Source: Streptomyces asoensis
GTDB taxonomy: Bacteria > Actinomycetota > Actinomycetes > Streptomycetales > Streptomycetaceae
DNA: 64,000 nucleotides
Assembly (NCBI RefSeq): GCF_016860545.1
Contig: NZ_BNEB01000003.1
Coordinates: 186,001-250,000 of the forward strand
Direction: 5' to 3'
Within the stretch, counting starts at the first letter, position 1; every line of letters starts with the position of its first letter. The position numbers and the translations under genes are program-made. Of this stretch, positions 1 through 8,135 are shown piece after piece. Below the pieces are notes generated by a model. It was not told the origin of the DNA. It saw nothing but the letters and a program-made list of their open reading frames with translations, and did not search any database.

Positions 1-280
1 CCAGCAGGCTCATGCCGACGCAGACGACGATCCCGTAGGCCACCAGGCCCAGCATCGGGTTGGGGAACCCGAACACCGAGGCCTGGTGGCTCGTCATGAC
101 GCTGCCGCAGGAGACGACGGGGTTCAGGCTGCACCCGGGCGTGAAGCCGGGATCCTCCAGCAACTTGAACTTGTCGAGGGTGATGACCCAGGCGGCCAGC
201 AGCCCGGCCGCACCGGTCAGGACGAGCAGCAGGGCGTACCCGCGGCCGCCGCCCGCCGGCGCCGGGTACGGCTCGCGCAT
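1..280 (-). CDS. Vitamin K epoxide reductase family protein (partial, C-terminus outside window)
   Basis: This leftward gene runs off the window edge, so only about 93 N-terminal residues are visible. Translation from the ATG at 280 gives a short basic N-terminus, then a membrane segment of about residues 16-34. A luminal-type loop follows with the VKOR signature CSLNPVVSCGSVM, which holds two conserved cysteines, then FGFPNPMLGLVAYG leading into a second membrane segment. Bacterial VKOR homologues are integral membrane proteins that reoxidise DsbA-like proteins using quinone, so a role in extracytoplasmic disulfide formation is expected. The CxxC redox centre would lie in the missing part. 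The ATG overlaps the upstream stop (ATGA), so it is probably translationally coupled to the gene ending at 280. Confidence 0.85.
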   Translation of the reverse strand, partial: MREPYPAPAGGGRGYALLLVLTGAAGLLAAWVITLDKFKLLEDPGFTPGCSLNPVVSCGSVMTSHQASVFGFPNPMLGLVAYGIVVCVGMSLL

Positions 281-780
281 CAGCCGCGCAGTCGGCGCGC
301 GGGCAGGACGATGTGGGCCGCGGCCGTCAGGGTCTCGGGGGCACCCGCGAACGCGGCCAGCGCCTCGGGCGGGACGGGCCGGCCGGGCGTGGCCTCGGGC
401 CAGGCGCGGGTGGTGAAGACGAGGTAGGCGTAGCCGCGCTGCTCGGCGGCAGTCAGCCACTCCGCGGGCGGCAGGCACTGGGCGTTCAGGCCCGGCATGT
501 TGAGGACGGCGGCACCGGCCTCGACGAGCAGGCCGAACGGCAGGCTGGGCCGCTCGGTGCCGTCGACGACTTCGCCGCCGACGGACATGCCGTTGTCGGT
601 GAGCAGGCGCGCGACGGCGGCTGCCGTCCCCTCCGGTCCTTCCTGGGTGTCGCCGAGGGAGTAGGCCAGCAGGTAGGGCATGTCACTGCCGTCGGGGGCC
701 TCGCCGCTCCACGGCATCACGACGAGGGTGCCCAGGTCGGTCACGCGGAAGGGGCGGGTTGCGCTGGGGGTTGAGGTCAC
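280..780 (-). CDS. Small conserved actinobacterial protein, DUF5949-like
   Basis: The product is 166 residues, soluble, with no signal peptide, membrane segment or catalytic motif that I recognise. The overall pattern (an N-terminal DLGTLVVMPWSGE stretch, a central segment naming no cofactor, and a C-terminal ETLTAAAHIVLPARR) matches my memory of the Streptomyces family DUF5949, whose function is unknown. It overlaps the VKOR-family gene by ATGA, so the two are very likely co-expressed. The ATG at 780 is the only start giving full-length homologous-looking sequence. The function is not known. Confidence 0.75.
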   Translation of the reverse strand: MTSTPSATRPFRVTDLGTLVVMPWSGEAPDGSDMPYLLAYSLGDTQEGPEGTAAAVARLLTDNGMSVGGEVVDGTERPSLPFGLLVEAGAAVLNMPGLNAQCLPPAEWLTAAEQRGYAYLVFTTRAWPEATPGRPVPPEALAAFAGAPETLTAAAHIVLPARRLRG

Positions 781-900
781 CGCGCGACCCTACCGGCGCG
801 GCCGGGCGCCTTCCGGTGTGTTCTCACCCGACCGGATGACGTGGGCGGGTTGCTCCACACGAACGAGGGACGCGCCGCTCGACCCGCCTCGAACAGCGAC

Positions 901-932
901 GGGGCCGGTCCCGTCGGTGACGGACCGGCCCC
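901..932 (-). terminator. Intrinsic-type hairpin after the small exported protein gene
   Basis: There are 11-bp perfect arms, GGGGCCGGTCC (901-911) and its complement (922-932), with a 10-nt loop. It lies 15 bp beyond the stop codon of the leftward gene ending at 947. There is no clear U-tract, which is usual in Streptomyces. Confidence 0.75.
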
Positions 933-946
933 GCGCGAGGCGCGTC

Positions 947-1234
947 TCAGCCGCGGAGCGGCAGCCCGCCGAGGAGGGAGCCGGGGGCATTCAGGGCGGC
1001 GGCCGCGCCGTTGACGGTGTTGAGGACGGAGTCCTTGTTCTCGGTGTCGAGGGCGTCCGACTGGTGCTGGAGCGGCATCGCGTCCCGCAGGTTGATCGGA
1101 CCCTTGGCGAGGGTGTCCACGGCGCCGTTGAGGCTGGTGGGCGTGAGGTCGGCGGGGGTCGCGAACGCGGGTGCGGCGGCACCGGCGAGGACCAGGGATC
1201 CGGCAACGACAGCGGCAGCCTTCAGGGACTTCAT
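947..1234 (-). CDS. Small exported protein of unknown function (95 aa)
   Basis: The start is the ATG at 1234, preceded by a good Shine-Dalgarno (GAAAGGA, 7 nt away); the longer upstream reading frame has no such support. The N-terminus is a signal peptide of chaplin/rodlin style: Met-Lys, a hydrophobic core rich in Ala and Val, and a likely cleavage after AAPAFA. The mature part is about 70 residues with no cysteine. It contains Leu, Asn and Asp-rich stretches (SLNGAVDTLAKGPINLRD, ENKDSVLNTVNGAAAALN) that look amphipathic, and ends Gly-Leu-Pro-Leu-Arg-Gly. I do not recognise a domain. Its neighbours include another exported protein and a chaplin in the same orientation, so a cell-surface role is plausible but inferred only from context. 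Confidence 0.8.
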   Translation of the reverse strand: MKSLKAAAVVAGSLVLAGAAAPAFATPADLTPTSLNGAVDTLAKGPINLRDAMPLQHQSDALDTENKDSVLNTVNGAAAALNAPGSLLGGLPLRG

Positions 1235-1400
1235 CGGGTTCCTTTCTTCGGCGACCCGCCGACCCGGCCCGGTACGGCGGCTCGGCCGTCCGCGTGTCGG
1301 GTCGTGCGGCGGCTCGGCGCGGCACGGGTCGCCAGGGACGTTCTGGGCGCCGTGCCTAACGAGCCCCGCCGGATGCGGAAACCGTGTGCGCAGAAATTTC

Positions 1401-1428
1401 CGCACCCCGGCGCAGCGGCCGGGGTGCG
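1401..1428 (-). terminator. Hairpin after the Ala/Pro-rich exported protein gene
   Basis: There are 11-bp perfect arms CGCACCCCGGC (1401-1411) and GCCGGGGTGCG (1418-1428) with a 6-nt loop, located 18 bp past the stop of the leftward gene ending at 1446. Confidence 0.75.
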
Positions 1429-1445
1429 GGGACACGGGGCGGGGC

Positions 1446-2312
1446 TCAGGCGGCGGGCGCGGCCGGTGCTGCGGGGGCTGCCGGTGCTGCGGGGGCTGCC
1501 GGTGCCTCGGGGACCGCAGGGGCCGCGGGGGCGGCCGGGGCCGCGGGGAGGAGCGACGCCTCGGCCGGAAGCGCGGGCGGCGCCACCGCCGGGGCCTGGA
1601 CCGGCAGTTCGGGAAGGGTCAGGCCGGCTCCGGCCGGCGTGGCGGTGAGCAGGTCGACGAGGCCGGACACCACGCCGGACACGGCCGGGAGGACCTGGCC
1701 GACGTCGGGGGAGGTGGCGGCGGCGAGCAGGGCGGTGACCGCCTTGTCGAGCGCGGCGACGGCGTCGGACACCGGGTCGGCGGCCGCCTTCGCCCGGCCG
1801 GCGGCTGCGGTGCTCTTGCCCGCCGCACCGCTCTTGCCGCCCGAGGAGGACGAGGACAGCGAGGCCGCGGGCTCGGCGGCGGCCTGCACCGCGGGGTCGG
1901 CGGGCGCCTGCGCCGCCGGGTGGGCCGGGGCGGCGGGCTGGGCGGGCGTCTGGGCCGCGGGGTCGGCGGGTGGGGCCGGGTCCGTCGCCGGGGCCGTCGC
2001 CGTGATCTTGGCGACGGCCGCCGCCACGGCCGCGCCGAGCCGGGCGGCCTGGTCGGTGGTGAGCCGGCCGTCGTCGGCCTTGAGGACGGTGTCGAGCAGG
2101 CCGGTGACCGGGGCGAGGACCGTGCCGAAGCCACCGAGCCGGGCGGCCTGGGCGAGCAGCGCGTCCGCGTCGGCGACGGGCGAGTCCGACACCGCGGCGG
2201 TGCGCTCATGGGCAGCGGCCCCGTCGGCCGCCATGGCGGCCGGGACGGCGATGCCGAGGACGAGGGTGGCGCAGAGTGCGGCTGGAAGCGGTACGCCGTG
2301 CGGGCAGACCAC
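1446..2312 (-). CDS. Ala/Pro-rich exported protein of unknown function
   Basis: The reading frame uses a GTG at 2312 and gives about 288 residues. A hydrophobic segment (LPAALCATLVLGIAVPAAMA) acts as signal peptide. Two predicted helical, Ala/Leu/Val-rich regions follow, separated by a low-complexity Pro/Ala and Ser/Gly linker. The C-terminus is a run of Pro-Ala-Ala triplets. There is no LPXTG motif and no recognised domain. The GTG frame gives an n-region with almost no positive charge. An ATG at 2316, better placed behind GAGGAA, is out of frame and encodes a classic charged n-region (MRGLPARR). This suggests either a real start at GTG or a one-base frameshift near 2300. It shares direction with the chaplin gene upstream but has its own promoter space. 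Confidence 0.65.
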   Translation of the reverse strand: MVCPHGVPLPAALCATLVLGIAVPAAMAADGAAAHERTAAVSDSPVADADALLAQAARLGGFGTVLAPVTGLLDTVLKADDGRLTTDQAARLGAAVAAAVAKITATAPATDPAPPADPAAQTPAQPAAPAHPAAQAPADPAVQAAAEPAASLSSSSSGGKSGAAGKSTAAAGRAKAAADPVSDAVAALDKAVTALLAAATSPDVGQVLPAVSGVVSGLVDLLTATPAGAGLTLPELPVQAPAVAPPALPAEASLLPAAPAAPAAPAVPEAPAAPAAPAAPAAPAAPAA

Positions 2313-2522
2313 GCATGGGAGTTCCTCTCGGTCGCGTCGGGTCTCCCGCCCACCGTGCGAACGGGTGTAGCCCTCCGCAACCGTTCGACCGCTCGAGGTA
2401 ATCACCGCAGGCCGGTCCCGCCTGCATCACCCCTGGTGGGGCGGCATGGCAAGACCCCGCGCGGGGTGCGGCCGCCTTGCCCCGTTCGAGGCGATCACCC
2501 CGACGGGCGCCCGCACGAAGGC

Positions 2523-2557
2523 GAACGGCCGCCCTCCCGACTGGAGGGCGGCCGTTC
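2523..2557 (-). terminator. Strong hairpin terminator after the first chaplin gene
   Basis: There are 15-bp perfect arms, GAACGGCCGCCCTCC (2523-2537) and its complement (2543-2557), around a 5-nt loop, 38 bp past the chaplin stop codon. Confidence 0.9.
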
Positions 2558-2594
2558 GGCTCATGACGTGTCGTGACCCCTGGGGGAGGTGACG

Positions 2595-2834
2595 TCAGTC
2601 GTTGACGCAGGTGTTGCCGAACGCCGGGTTCAGCAGGCCGACCACGTTGATCGTGTTGCCGCAGACGTTGACCGGGATGTGCACGGGAACCTGGACGACG
2701 TTGCCGGACAGCACGCCCGGGGAGTGCTCGGCGACGCCGTTCGCGCCACTGTCGGCGGCGGCGAGGCCGGAGGCGCCGACGACGGCCGCGGCGGCAACGG
2801 AGGTCAGGGCCAGGCCCTTCGCGATACGCGACAT
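2595..2834 (-). CDS. Short chaplin (single chaplin domain, secreted)
   Basis: Chaplins are secreted amphipathic amyloid proteins that coat aerial hyphae and spores and lower surface tension. The ATG at 2834 follows GGAGAGGTGC-type upstream sequence rather than the longer frame to 2960, and gives 79 residues. Residues 1-27 are a signal peptide (cleavage near LAAA/DSG). The mature chaplin domain has the hallmark SPGVLSGN (38-45), the beta-prone VVQVPVHIPVNV, Cys58, NTINVVGLLNPAFGN and Cys76. The two cysteines, 17 residues apart, form the disulfide loop in two-Cys chaplins. It has no sorting signal, so it belongs to the short ChpD-H class; position suggests the chpF-like paralogue, but the exact orthologue is not certain. 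It is divergent from the polysaccharide locus, sharing a 236-bp promoter region. Confidence 0.95.
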   Translation of the reverse strand: MSRIAKGLALTSVAAAAVVGASGLAAADSGANGVAEHSPGVLSGNVVQVPVHIPVNVCGNTINVVGLLNPAFGNTCVND

Positions 2835-3070
2835 GGAGAGGTGCTCCTTGGGGTGATGAAAAAACACCCGGGCGGGGATGCCCGGCGCTGAATCAACGCG
2901 CGGGGCTCGCGGGGGTTGTGCCGCCGAACGAGTGATGTCACCGGAGCCCGGCTTCACCATTCCGACACACTTGTCCGGTTTCGACGGATTAGTCCGGTCA
3001 GCGATTAGAGTTGCGCCCCATCCGACGCACGCCTATAGCAAGCAAATCGCACGAAAGGGCCCCGCCGGTC

Positions 3071-4180
3071 ATGCGCAATTCCCTTGGTCCGCTGCTACGC
3101 CGCGCGACCGTCGGCGTCCTCGCCCTCGCGTCGCTCTGGGCGCCCGCCGGAGCCCTCGCGGCCGGCGCGCCGCCCGCCGCCGAGGCTCCGCGCCTCGCCT
3201 TCACCCAGCGCTTCCACGCGACACAGCACGGCGGGATCGTCCGCGCCGCCAACGCGGCCATCAGCTGCCGCACCACGACGACGCCCACCGGGAAGGCGGC
3301 GCCGACCTGCGCTTCCGTGCGCCAGGGCACGGCCGGCGTCAACCAGGCCTTCAACATGTTCTACGTCGACGTCGACACCGACCCGAACACCTACAACTCC
3401 TCCCGCGCGGAGGTCCGTCTGCCCCGGGGCGCGCGGGTGTCGTACGCGCGGCTGTACTGGGGCGGCAATCTCCTGGTCGGCGAGCAGAAGCCGCCGAAGG
3501 ACAACGGGCGCGTGCTGATCGCCGAACCCGGTGGCGCGTACAAGGCGGTCCTCGCGGACACGGTCGTCGGCCACCGCGTGGAGCGGGGCGCCGACGCCTT
3601 CCAGGCCTCCGCGGACGTCACCGGACTGGTCCGCCGCAGCGGCGGAGGGCTGTACACGGTCGCGCAGGTCAATGTGGCCATGGGCAGGTCCGCGGCCGGC
3701 GCGTGGGGCGGCTGGACCCTGGTCGTGGCCTACGAGAACCCGGCCGAGCCGCTGCGGCACCTTTCCCTGTGGGACGGCTTCGACACCGTCGGCGCCGCCG
3801 GCAAGGAGCTCCGGCTGCGCGGACTGCGCATCCCCCAGGGGGCGGGCGGCCGGGCCGGGCTCGTCGCCTACGAGGGCGACCGCGGCCGAACGGGTGATTC
3901 GCTCATGTTCGCGACCGGTGGCCGCACGGCCGCCCCGCTCACGAACCCGGTCAATCCATCTGACGATGTGTTGAACTCCACGATCAGCGAGCCGGGGGAG
4001 GCTCCGGCGGCGCGTGTACCGGCGTACGCCAACACTCTCGGCTACGACTCCGACGTGTTCGATCTGCGGTCCGGATTGCGGCGCGGCGGTGACCAGCTGG
4101 CCGTTCGGCTCGTTTCCCACCGGGACGCGGCGTGGGCCGGGGCGCTCTTCGTCGCCGTCGACACACGGAAGAAGCAGTAA
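3071..4180 (+). CDS. Exported protein with DUF3344-like beta-sandwich, first gene of the polysaccharide locus
   Basis: The ATG at 3071 gives a typical signal peptide (Met-Arg-Asn, basic RR, hydrophobic core, AGALAAGA); the upstream extension lacks signal-like sequence. The mature protein is about 340 residues. It contains features I associate with DUF3344-type extracellular domains: a segment on arranging the surface (RLPRGARVSYARLYWGGN), the GGWTLVVAYENP stretch and the NTLGYDSDVFD segment near the end. It has four or so beta-rich blocks and no cysteine-rich or catalytic motif. No LPXTG or C-terminal membrane segment is present, so it is likely free or non-covalently wall-associated. It sits 49 bp upstream of the glycosyltransferase genes and may be co-transcribed. 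The function is unknown; the family call is from memory. Confidence 0.8.
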   Translation: MRNSLGPLLRRATVGVLALASLWAPAGALAAGAPPAAEAPRLAFTQRFHATQHGGIVRAANAAISCRTTTTPTGKAAPTCASVRQGTAGVNQAFNMFYVDVDTDPNTYNSSRAEVRLPRGARVSYARLYWGGNLLVGEQKPPKDNGRVLIAEPGGAYKAVLADTVVGHRVERGADAFQASADVTGLVRRSGGGLYTVAQVNVAMGRSAAGAWGGWTLVVAYENPAEPLRHLSLWDGFDTVGAAGKELRLRGLRIPQGAGGRAGLVAYEGDRGRTGDSLMFATGGRTAAPLTNPVNPSDDVLNSTISEPGEAPAARVPAYANTLGYDSDVFDLRSGLRRGGDQLAVRLVSHRDAAWAGALFVAVDTRKKQ

Positions 4181-4229
4181 GCGCGTTCCCGCCTGTCCCG
4201 AGCGCCACCGTGAGCGAGGAAACCGCGCA

Positions 4230-5405
4230 ATGCACCAGCCAGAACCCGACGGCCGACTCCGGGTCCTGCACCTCACCCAGCCCGTGGACGGCGGGGTCCC
4301 CCGGGTCGTGAAGGACCTGGCACGGGCCCAGCTCGCGGCCGGTCTGCACGTCACCGTGGCCTGCCCGGCCGGCCCGCTCGCGGGGGACCTGCGAGCCCTC
4401 GGCGCGCAGGTGCGGCACTGGGCGGCCACGCGTTCGCCGGGTCCGTCGCTCGCCGGCGAGGTACGACGGCTCGTACGCCTGCTCGACGAGGTACGCCCCG
4501 ATCTGGTGCACGCGCACAGCGCCAAGGCCGGGCTGGCCGGGCGGCTCGCGGTGCGCGGCCGGATCCCCACCGTGTTCCAGCCGCACGCCTGGTCCTTCGA
4601 GGCGGTCGACGGGGTCATGGCGGCGCTGGCCCTCACCTGGGAGCGCTTCGGGGCCCGTTGGGCGGACCGGCTGGTCTGTGTGAGCGAGGCGGAACGCGCG
4701 ACCGGTGTGCGCGCCGGGATCGCCGGACGGTGGAGCGTCGTCCCCAACGGCGTCGACCCCGAGCGGTTCCACCCGGCCTGCGTGGACACCGTACGGGCCG
4801 GTCTGCTGCCGGGTGCCGACCCGGCCGCCCCGCTGGTGGTGTGCGTGGGGCGGCTGTGCCGGCAGAAGGGGCAGGACGTCCTGCTGGCCGCCTGGCCGGA
4901 CATCGAGCGCAGGGTGCCCGGCGCCCGGCTGGTGCTGGTCGGCGACGGCCCGGACGCGGAGCGGCTGCGCTCCCGCGCGCCGGAGTCGGTGCTGTTCACG
5001 GGCGCCGTCGACGACGCCGTGCCCTGGTACCAGGCCGCCGACCTGGTGGTGCTGCCCTCGCGCTGGGAGGGCATGGCGCTGGTCCCGCTGGAGGCGCTGG
5101 CCTGCGGGCGGCCCGTGGTGGTGACCGAGGTGGACGGTGCCCGCGAGAGCGTGCCGCCCGCTCTCGCGTCCCGCTGTCTGGTGCCCGCCGAGAACCCGGC
5201 GGCGCTCGCCGGTGCCGTCGCCGGACTGCTGCTCGACCCGCTGCTGCGCGAGTCGCTCGGCCATCAGGGGCGTCGGCACGTCCTGTCCACGCACGACGTG
5301 CGGCGCACGGCCGAGGCGGTCGCGGACGTGTACCGCGAACTGCTCACGACCACCCACGGGGCGCGTGTCGCGCCCACCGAGTGCAGGGAGTCCATCCACT
5401 CGTGA
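4230..5405 (+). CDS. GT4-family glycosyltransferase (GT-B fold)
   Basis: The protein is 391 residues from ATG 4230 (upstream GAGGAAA). The N-terminal domain begins with RVLHLTQPVDGGVPRVVKDL, the glycine-rich acceptor-side loop typical of GT-B enzymes, and includes DLVHAHSAKAG. The C-terminal donor-binding domain shows VPNGVDPERFHP, VVCVGRLCRQKGQDVLL, LVLVGDGPDAERL and the retaining-GT4 EX7E signature in EGMALVPLEALACGRPVV. Such enzymes transfer an activated sugar to a growing lipid-linked oligosaccharide on the cytoplasmic face. The donor and acceptor cannot be read from sequence. It overlaps the next gene by 4 bp (GTGA), which indicates one operon and probably joint action with the sugar-1-phosphate transferase. 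Confidence 0.92.
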   Translation: MHQPEPDGRLRVLHLTQPVDGGVPRVVKDLARAQLAAGLHVTVACPAGPLAGDLRALGAQVRHWAATRSPGPSLAGEVRRLVRLLDEVRPDLVHAHSAKAGLAGRLAVRGRIPTVFQPHAWSFEAVDGVMAALALTWERFGARWADRLVCVSEAERATGVRAGIAGRWSVVPNGVDPERFHPACVDTVRAGLLPGADPAAPLVVCVGRLCRQKGQDVLLAAWPDIERRVPGARLVLVGDGPDAERLRSRAPESVLFTGAVDDAVPWYQAADLVVLPSRWEGMALVPLEALACGRPVVVTEVDGARESVPPALASRCLVPAENPAALAGAVAGLLLDPLLRESLGHQGRRHVLSTHDVRRTAEAVADVYRELLTTTHGARVAPTECRESIHS

Positions 5406-6817
5406 CTGCGGAAAGCACCGTCCCCTCGCCCGGCTCGCAGCCCGGGTACTCCCCCGTCTCGGTCATTCCGCGGCGGGCGAGCGCAGCGGGATTCCGGTTC
5501 CCCACCCGGCGGCCCCCGGCGCGGCCCGCGTCGCCGCTGCCGCTGCTCGTCGCCGACGGCCTCGCAGCGTTCGCGGGCGCGCTGGCCCTGACCGGGGCAC
5601 AGCGGCGTCCGCTGCTGGTGGCCGTCCTGGTGGCGGCGACGATACTGCTGCGCCCGCAGCGCACGCGTCCGGTCGCGGGGGTCCTGGACGAACTGCCCGC
5701 GGTCTGTGGCCGGATCGCGGTGGCCTGGCTGGCGCTGGGCGCGCTCGTCGCGGCGTGGAACCCGGCCCACGCGCTGTCGGTCCGCACCCTGCTCCTGGGG
5801 TTCGCGGCGCAGACCGCGGCCGGCTGCGCGGGCCGCGCGCTGGTGCACCTGCGGCGGCGCCGGGCCCTGCTGCGCCGCCCGCACGCCGCGCTCGTCATCG
5901 GGCCCGCCACGACCGCGCAGCGGGTGGCCGCCGCCGTGCTGCGCCACCCCCGCTCCGGCATCCAGCCGGTGGGCGTGGTGACCGAACGGCCCGACGGCCC
6001 CGAAGGGCTGCCGGTGCTGACCACCGGTCAGGAGGTCCAGCGGGCCCTCATCCAGAACGGCGTCCGGGACGTCCTGTGCGTCCACCCCGCCGTGCGCACC
6101 GTGCAGGGCCCCCTGCTGCGGGCGCTCGCCGAGTCGGGCTGCACGGTGTGGGAGGTCGACGCCGACTCCCCCTCCTACGCGAGCCGCGACCAGCTCGCCG
6201 GGTTCTCCTGCCGCCGTCTCGACCTGGGCACCCGGCGCCGGGGCAGCCTGGGCAAGCGGCTGCTGGACGTCGCGGCCTCCGGCACCCTGCTCCTGCTGCT
6301 GAGCCCGCTGCTGCTGACGTGCGCGCTGGTGCTGCGGGTGACCGACGGACCCGGGGTGGTCTTCCGCCAGGAGCGCATCGGCAAGGACGGCCGGCCCTTC
6401 ACGCTGCTGAAGTTCCGCACCCACCGCCCCGTCGACGAGCACGAGGCGGCGACCCGGTGGAGCGTGGCCGGCGAACGGCAGATGAGCCGCTTCTGCCGCT
6501 TCCTGCGCCAGACCTCGCTGGACGAGCTGCTCCAGCTGTGGAACGTGCTGTGCGGCGACATGAGCCTGGTCGGCCCCCGCCCCGAACGCCCCTACTTCGT
6601 GGGCGAGTTCAGCCAGACCTATCCCGGTTACGCGGCCCGTCACCGGATGCAGACCGGCATCACCGGCCTCGCCCAGGTGCAGGGGCTGCGCGGGGACACC
6701 TCGATCGAGGACCGGGCCCGCTTCGACAACGCCTACATCGACAACTGGTCGCTGTGGCAGGACATCTGCATCCTGCTGCGCACCGCGGCCGCCGTCGTGC
6801 GACCGACCGGGAGCTGA
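5402..6817 (+). CDS. Polyprenyl-phosphate sugar-1-phosphate transferase (initiating transferase)
   Basis: The protein is 471 residues from GTG 5402. The N-terminal half has several membrane segments (about residues 40-130) followed by a nucleotide-binding-like CoA/NAD fold region with VIGPATTAQRVAAAVL. The C-terminal half is the bacterial sugar transferase domain (WbaP/PglC-like). It starts with KRLLDVAASGTLLLLLSP, continues through VVFRQERIGKDGRPF and LLKFRTH, and has the catalytic SLDELLQLWNVL, GDMSLVGPRPE and GITGLAQVQG blocks. These enzymes load the first sugar phosphate onto undecaprenyl phosphate and start repeat-unit synthesis. It overlaps the upstream glycosyltransferase gene and lies 7 bp before the polymerase gene, so all are one transcription unit. 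Confidence 0.93.
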   Translation: MTAESTVPSPGSQPGYSPVSVIPRRASAAGFRFPTRRPPARPASPLPLLVADGLAAFAGALALTGAQRRPLLVAVLVAATILLRPQRTRPVAGVLDELPAVCGRIAVAWLALGALVAAWNPAHALSVRTLLLGFAAQTAAGCAGRALVHLRRRRALLRRPHAALVIGPATTAQRVAAAVLRHPRSGIQPVGVVTERPDGPEGLPVLTTGQEVQRALIQNGVRDVLCVHPAVRTVQGPLLRALAESGCTVWEVDADSPSYASRDQLAGFSCRRLDLGTRRRGSLGKRLLDVAASGTLLLLLSPLLLTCALVLRVTDGPGVVFRQERIGKDGRPFTLLKFRTHRPVDEHEAATRWSVAGERQMSRFCRFLRQTSLDELLQLWNVLCGDMSLVGPRPERPYFVGEFSQTYPGYAARHRMQTGITGLAQVQGLRGDTSIEDRARFDNAYIDNWSLWQDICILLRTAAAVVRPTGS

Positions 6818-6824
6818 ACCGCCG

Positions 6825-8135
6825 ATGACCCTCGCCCTGCCCCTGCCCCGCGTCCGGACGCTGTCACCCGTCCTGCCCGTGGTCGCCGTGGTCGCCCTGC
6901 TCGGCCTGCCGCTCGCTCCGGGCGGGGAGGGCGGCGCCGGACCGGCCGACGCGCTGTCCGCACTGGTCGTGCTGTTCTGCGCGGTCCGGCTGCTGCGACG
7001 GCGGCAGCGCCCGCTGTCGCGGACGGCCGCCGTGGTCCTCGGGCTGCCGGTCGTCGGGCTCGCGGTCGCCGCCGCGGGCGCCTCCTCCCCGGGGGCGGCG
7101 CTCGGCGGTCTCGGCCGCTACCTCCAGGTCTTCGTGCTGGTCCCGGCGTCCGTCGTCCTGCTGGTCCGTGACCGGGCCGACTTCCGGGTGCTGGCCTGGT
7201 CGTTCGTCGGGCTCGCCGGATGGCAGGGCGCGGTGGGCGTGCACCAGTTCGTCACCGGGACCGGCGCCTCCTACCAGGGCGCGGACATCCGGGCGGTCGG
7301 CACGTTCGGACCGCAGGACGTGATGGGCATGGCGACCGTGGTGGCGTTCGGCCTGGTCTGCGCCGTCGGGCTGGCGCTGGGCCGCACGCCCGTACGGCAG
7401 CGGGTGATCGCCGCCTGCTCGGCACTGGCCCTGCTGGTGCCGCTCGCGCTCTCCTTCAGCCGGGGCGCGTGGATCGCGACCGCGCTGACCTGCGTGGTCC
7501 AGCTGGTCCTCGCCGGGCCGCTGCGGGCGCTGAAGGTGGCCGCCGTGGCGGCCGCGGCCGGGGTGATCCTGGTCGGCGGGTTCGGGGTCGGCTCGGCGAT
7601 GCTCCAGGAGCGTGTCAACAGCATCACCCAGGTCAAGGACGCCCCCGACCAGTCGGTCACCGACCGGTACACGCTGTGGGCGTCCGCGGTGGGCATCTGG
7701 CGCGACGAACCGCTGACCGGCGTCGGCCTGAAGGGTTTCCCCGAGCACCGCGACGCGCACGCCTCCCTCGCCCTGTCCTCGGGCAGCGACACCGCCGGCG
7801 CGGGATCCGGGTTCGTCAAGCAGCCGCTGCTCTCCCCGCACAACATGTACCTGCTGATCCTCAGCGAGCAGGGCCTGATCGGTCTGCTCGCCCTCGCGGG
7901 CGGCTGGCTTGCGCTGCTGGCCCGCGGGCTGCGCGGCTGGTTCCGGGTCCGGCACGCCGGGCCGGGCCTCGACTGCGCGCTGGTCGCCTGCGGCCTGCTG
8001 GTGTGGCAGCTCGTGGACTTCGCGTACGCCGACATCGGCGGCCCCTCGACCGTGCTGACCGCCGTCGTCTTCGGCGTCGTGGCCTGGTGGGCGCTGGTGG
8101 GCGCCGGTGGCCGCGAGGAGGCGCTCGCCCGATGA
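6825..8135 (+). CDS. O-antigen ligase/polymerase family membrane protein (Wzy-like)
   Basis: The product is 436 residues and almost entirely hydrophobic, with about 10-11 membrane segments and a larger extracytoplasmic loop. That loop includes DQSVTDRYTLWASAVGIWRDEPLTGVG and SPHNMYLLILSEQG, the Wzy_C / O-antigen ligase pattern with the conserved HN. Members polymerise or transfer lipid-linked oligosaccharides outside the membrane. Given an initiating transferase upstream and a flippase immediately downstream (ATGA overlap), the most likely role here is polymerisation of the repeat unit. The specificity cannot be told from sequence. The ATG at 6825 lies 7 bp after the previous stop. Confidence 0.9.
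   Translation: MTLALPLPRVRTLSPVLPVVAVVALLGLPLAPGGEGGAGPADALSALVVLFCAVRLLRRRQRPLSRTAAVVLGLPVVGLAVAAAGASSPGAALGGLGRYLQVFVLVPASVVLLVRDRADFRVLAWSFVGLAGWQGAVGVHQFVTGTGASYQGADIRAVGTFGPQDVMGMATVVAFGLVCAVGLALGRTPVRQRVIAACSALALLVPLALSFSRGAWIATALTCVVQLVLAGPLRALKVAAVAAAAGVILVGGFGVGSAMLQERVNSITQVKDAPDQSVTDRYTLWASAVGIWRDEPLTGVGLKGFPEHRDAHASLALSSGSDTAGAGSGFVKQPLLSPHNMYLLILSEQGLIGLLALAGGWLALLARGLRGWFRVRHAGPGLDCALVACGLLVWQLVDFAYADIGGPSTVLTAVVFGVVAWWALVGAGGREEALAR

Noticed and set aside
1011..2576. A long plus-strand frame opposite the exported-protein genes
   Set aside because: Composition is Arg/Gly-rich with no features; the opposing strand carries a signal peptide and a terminator.
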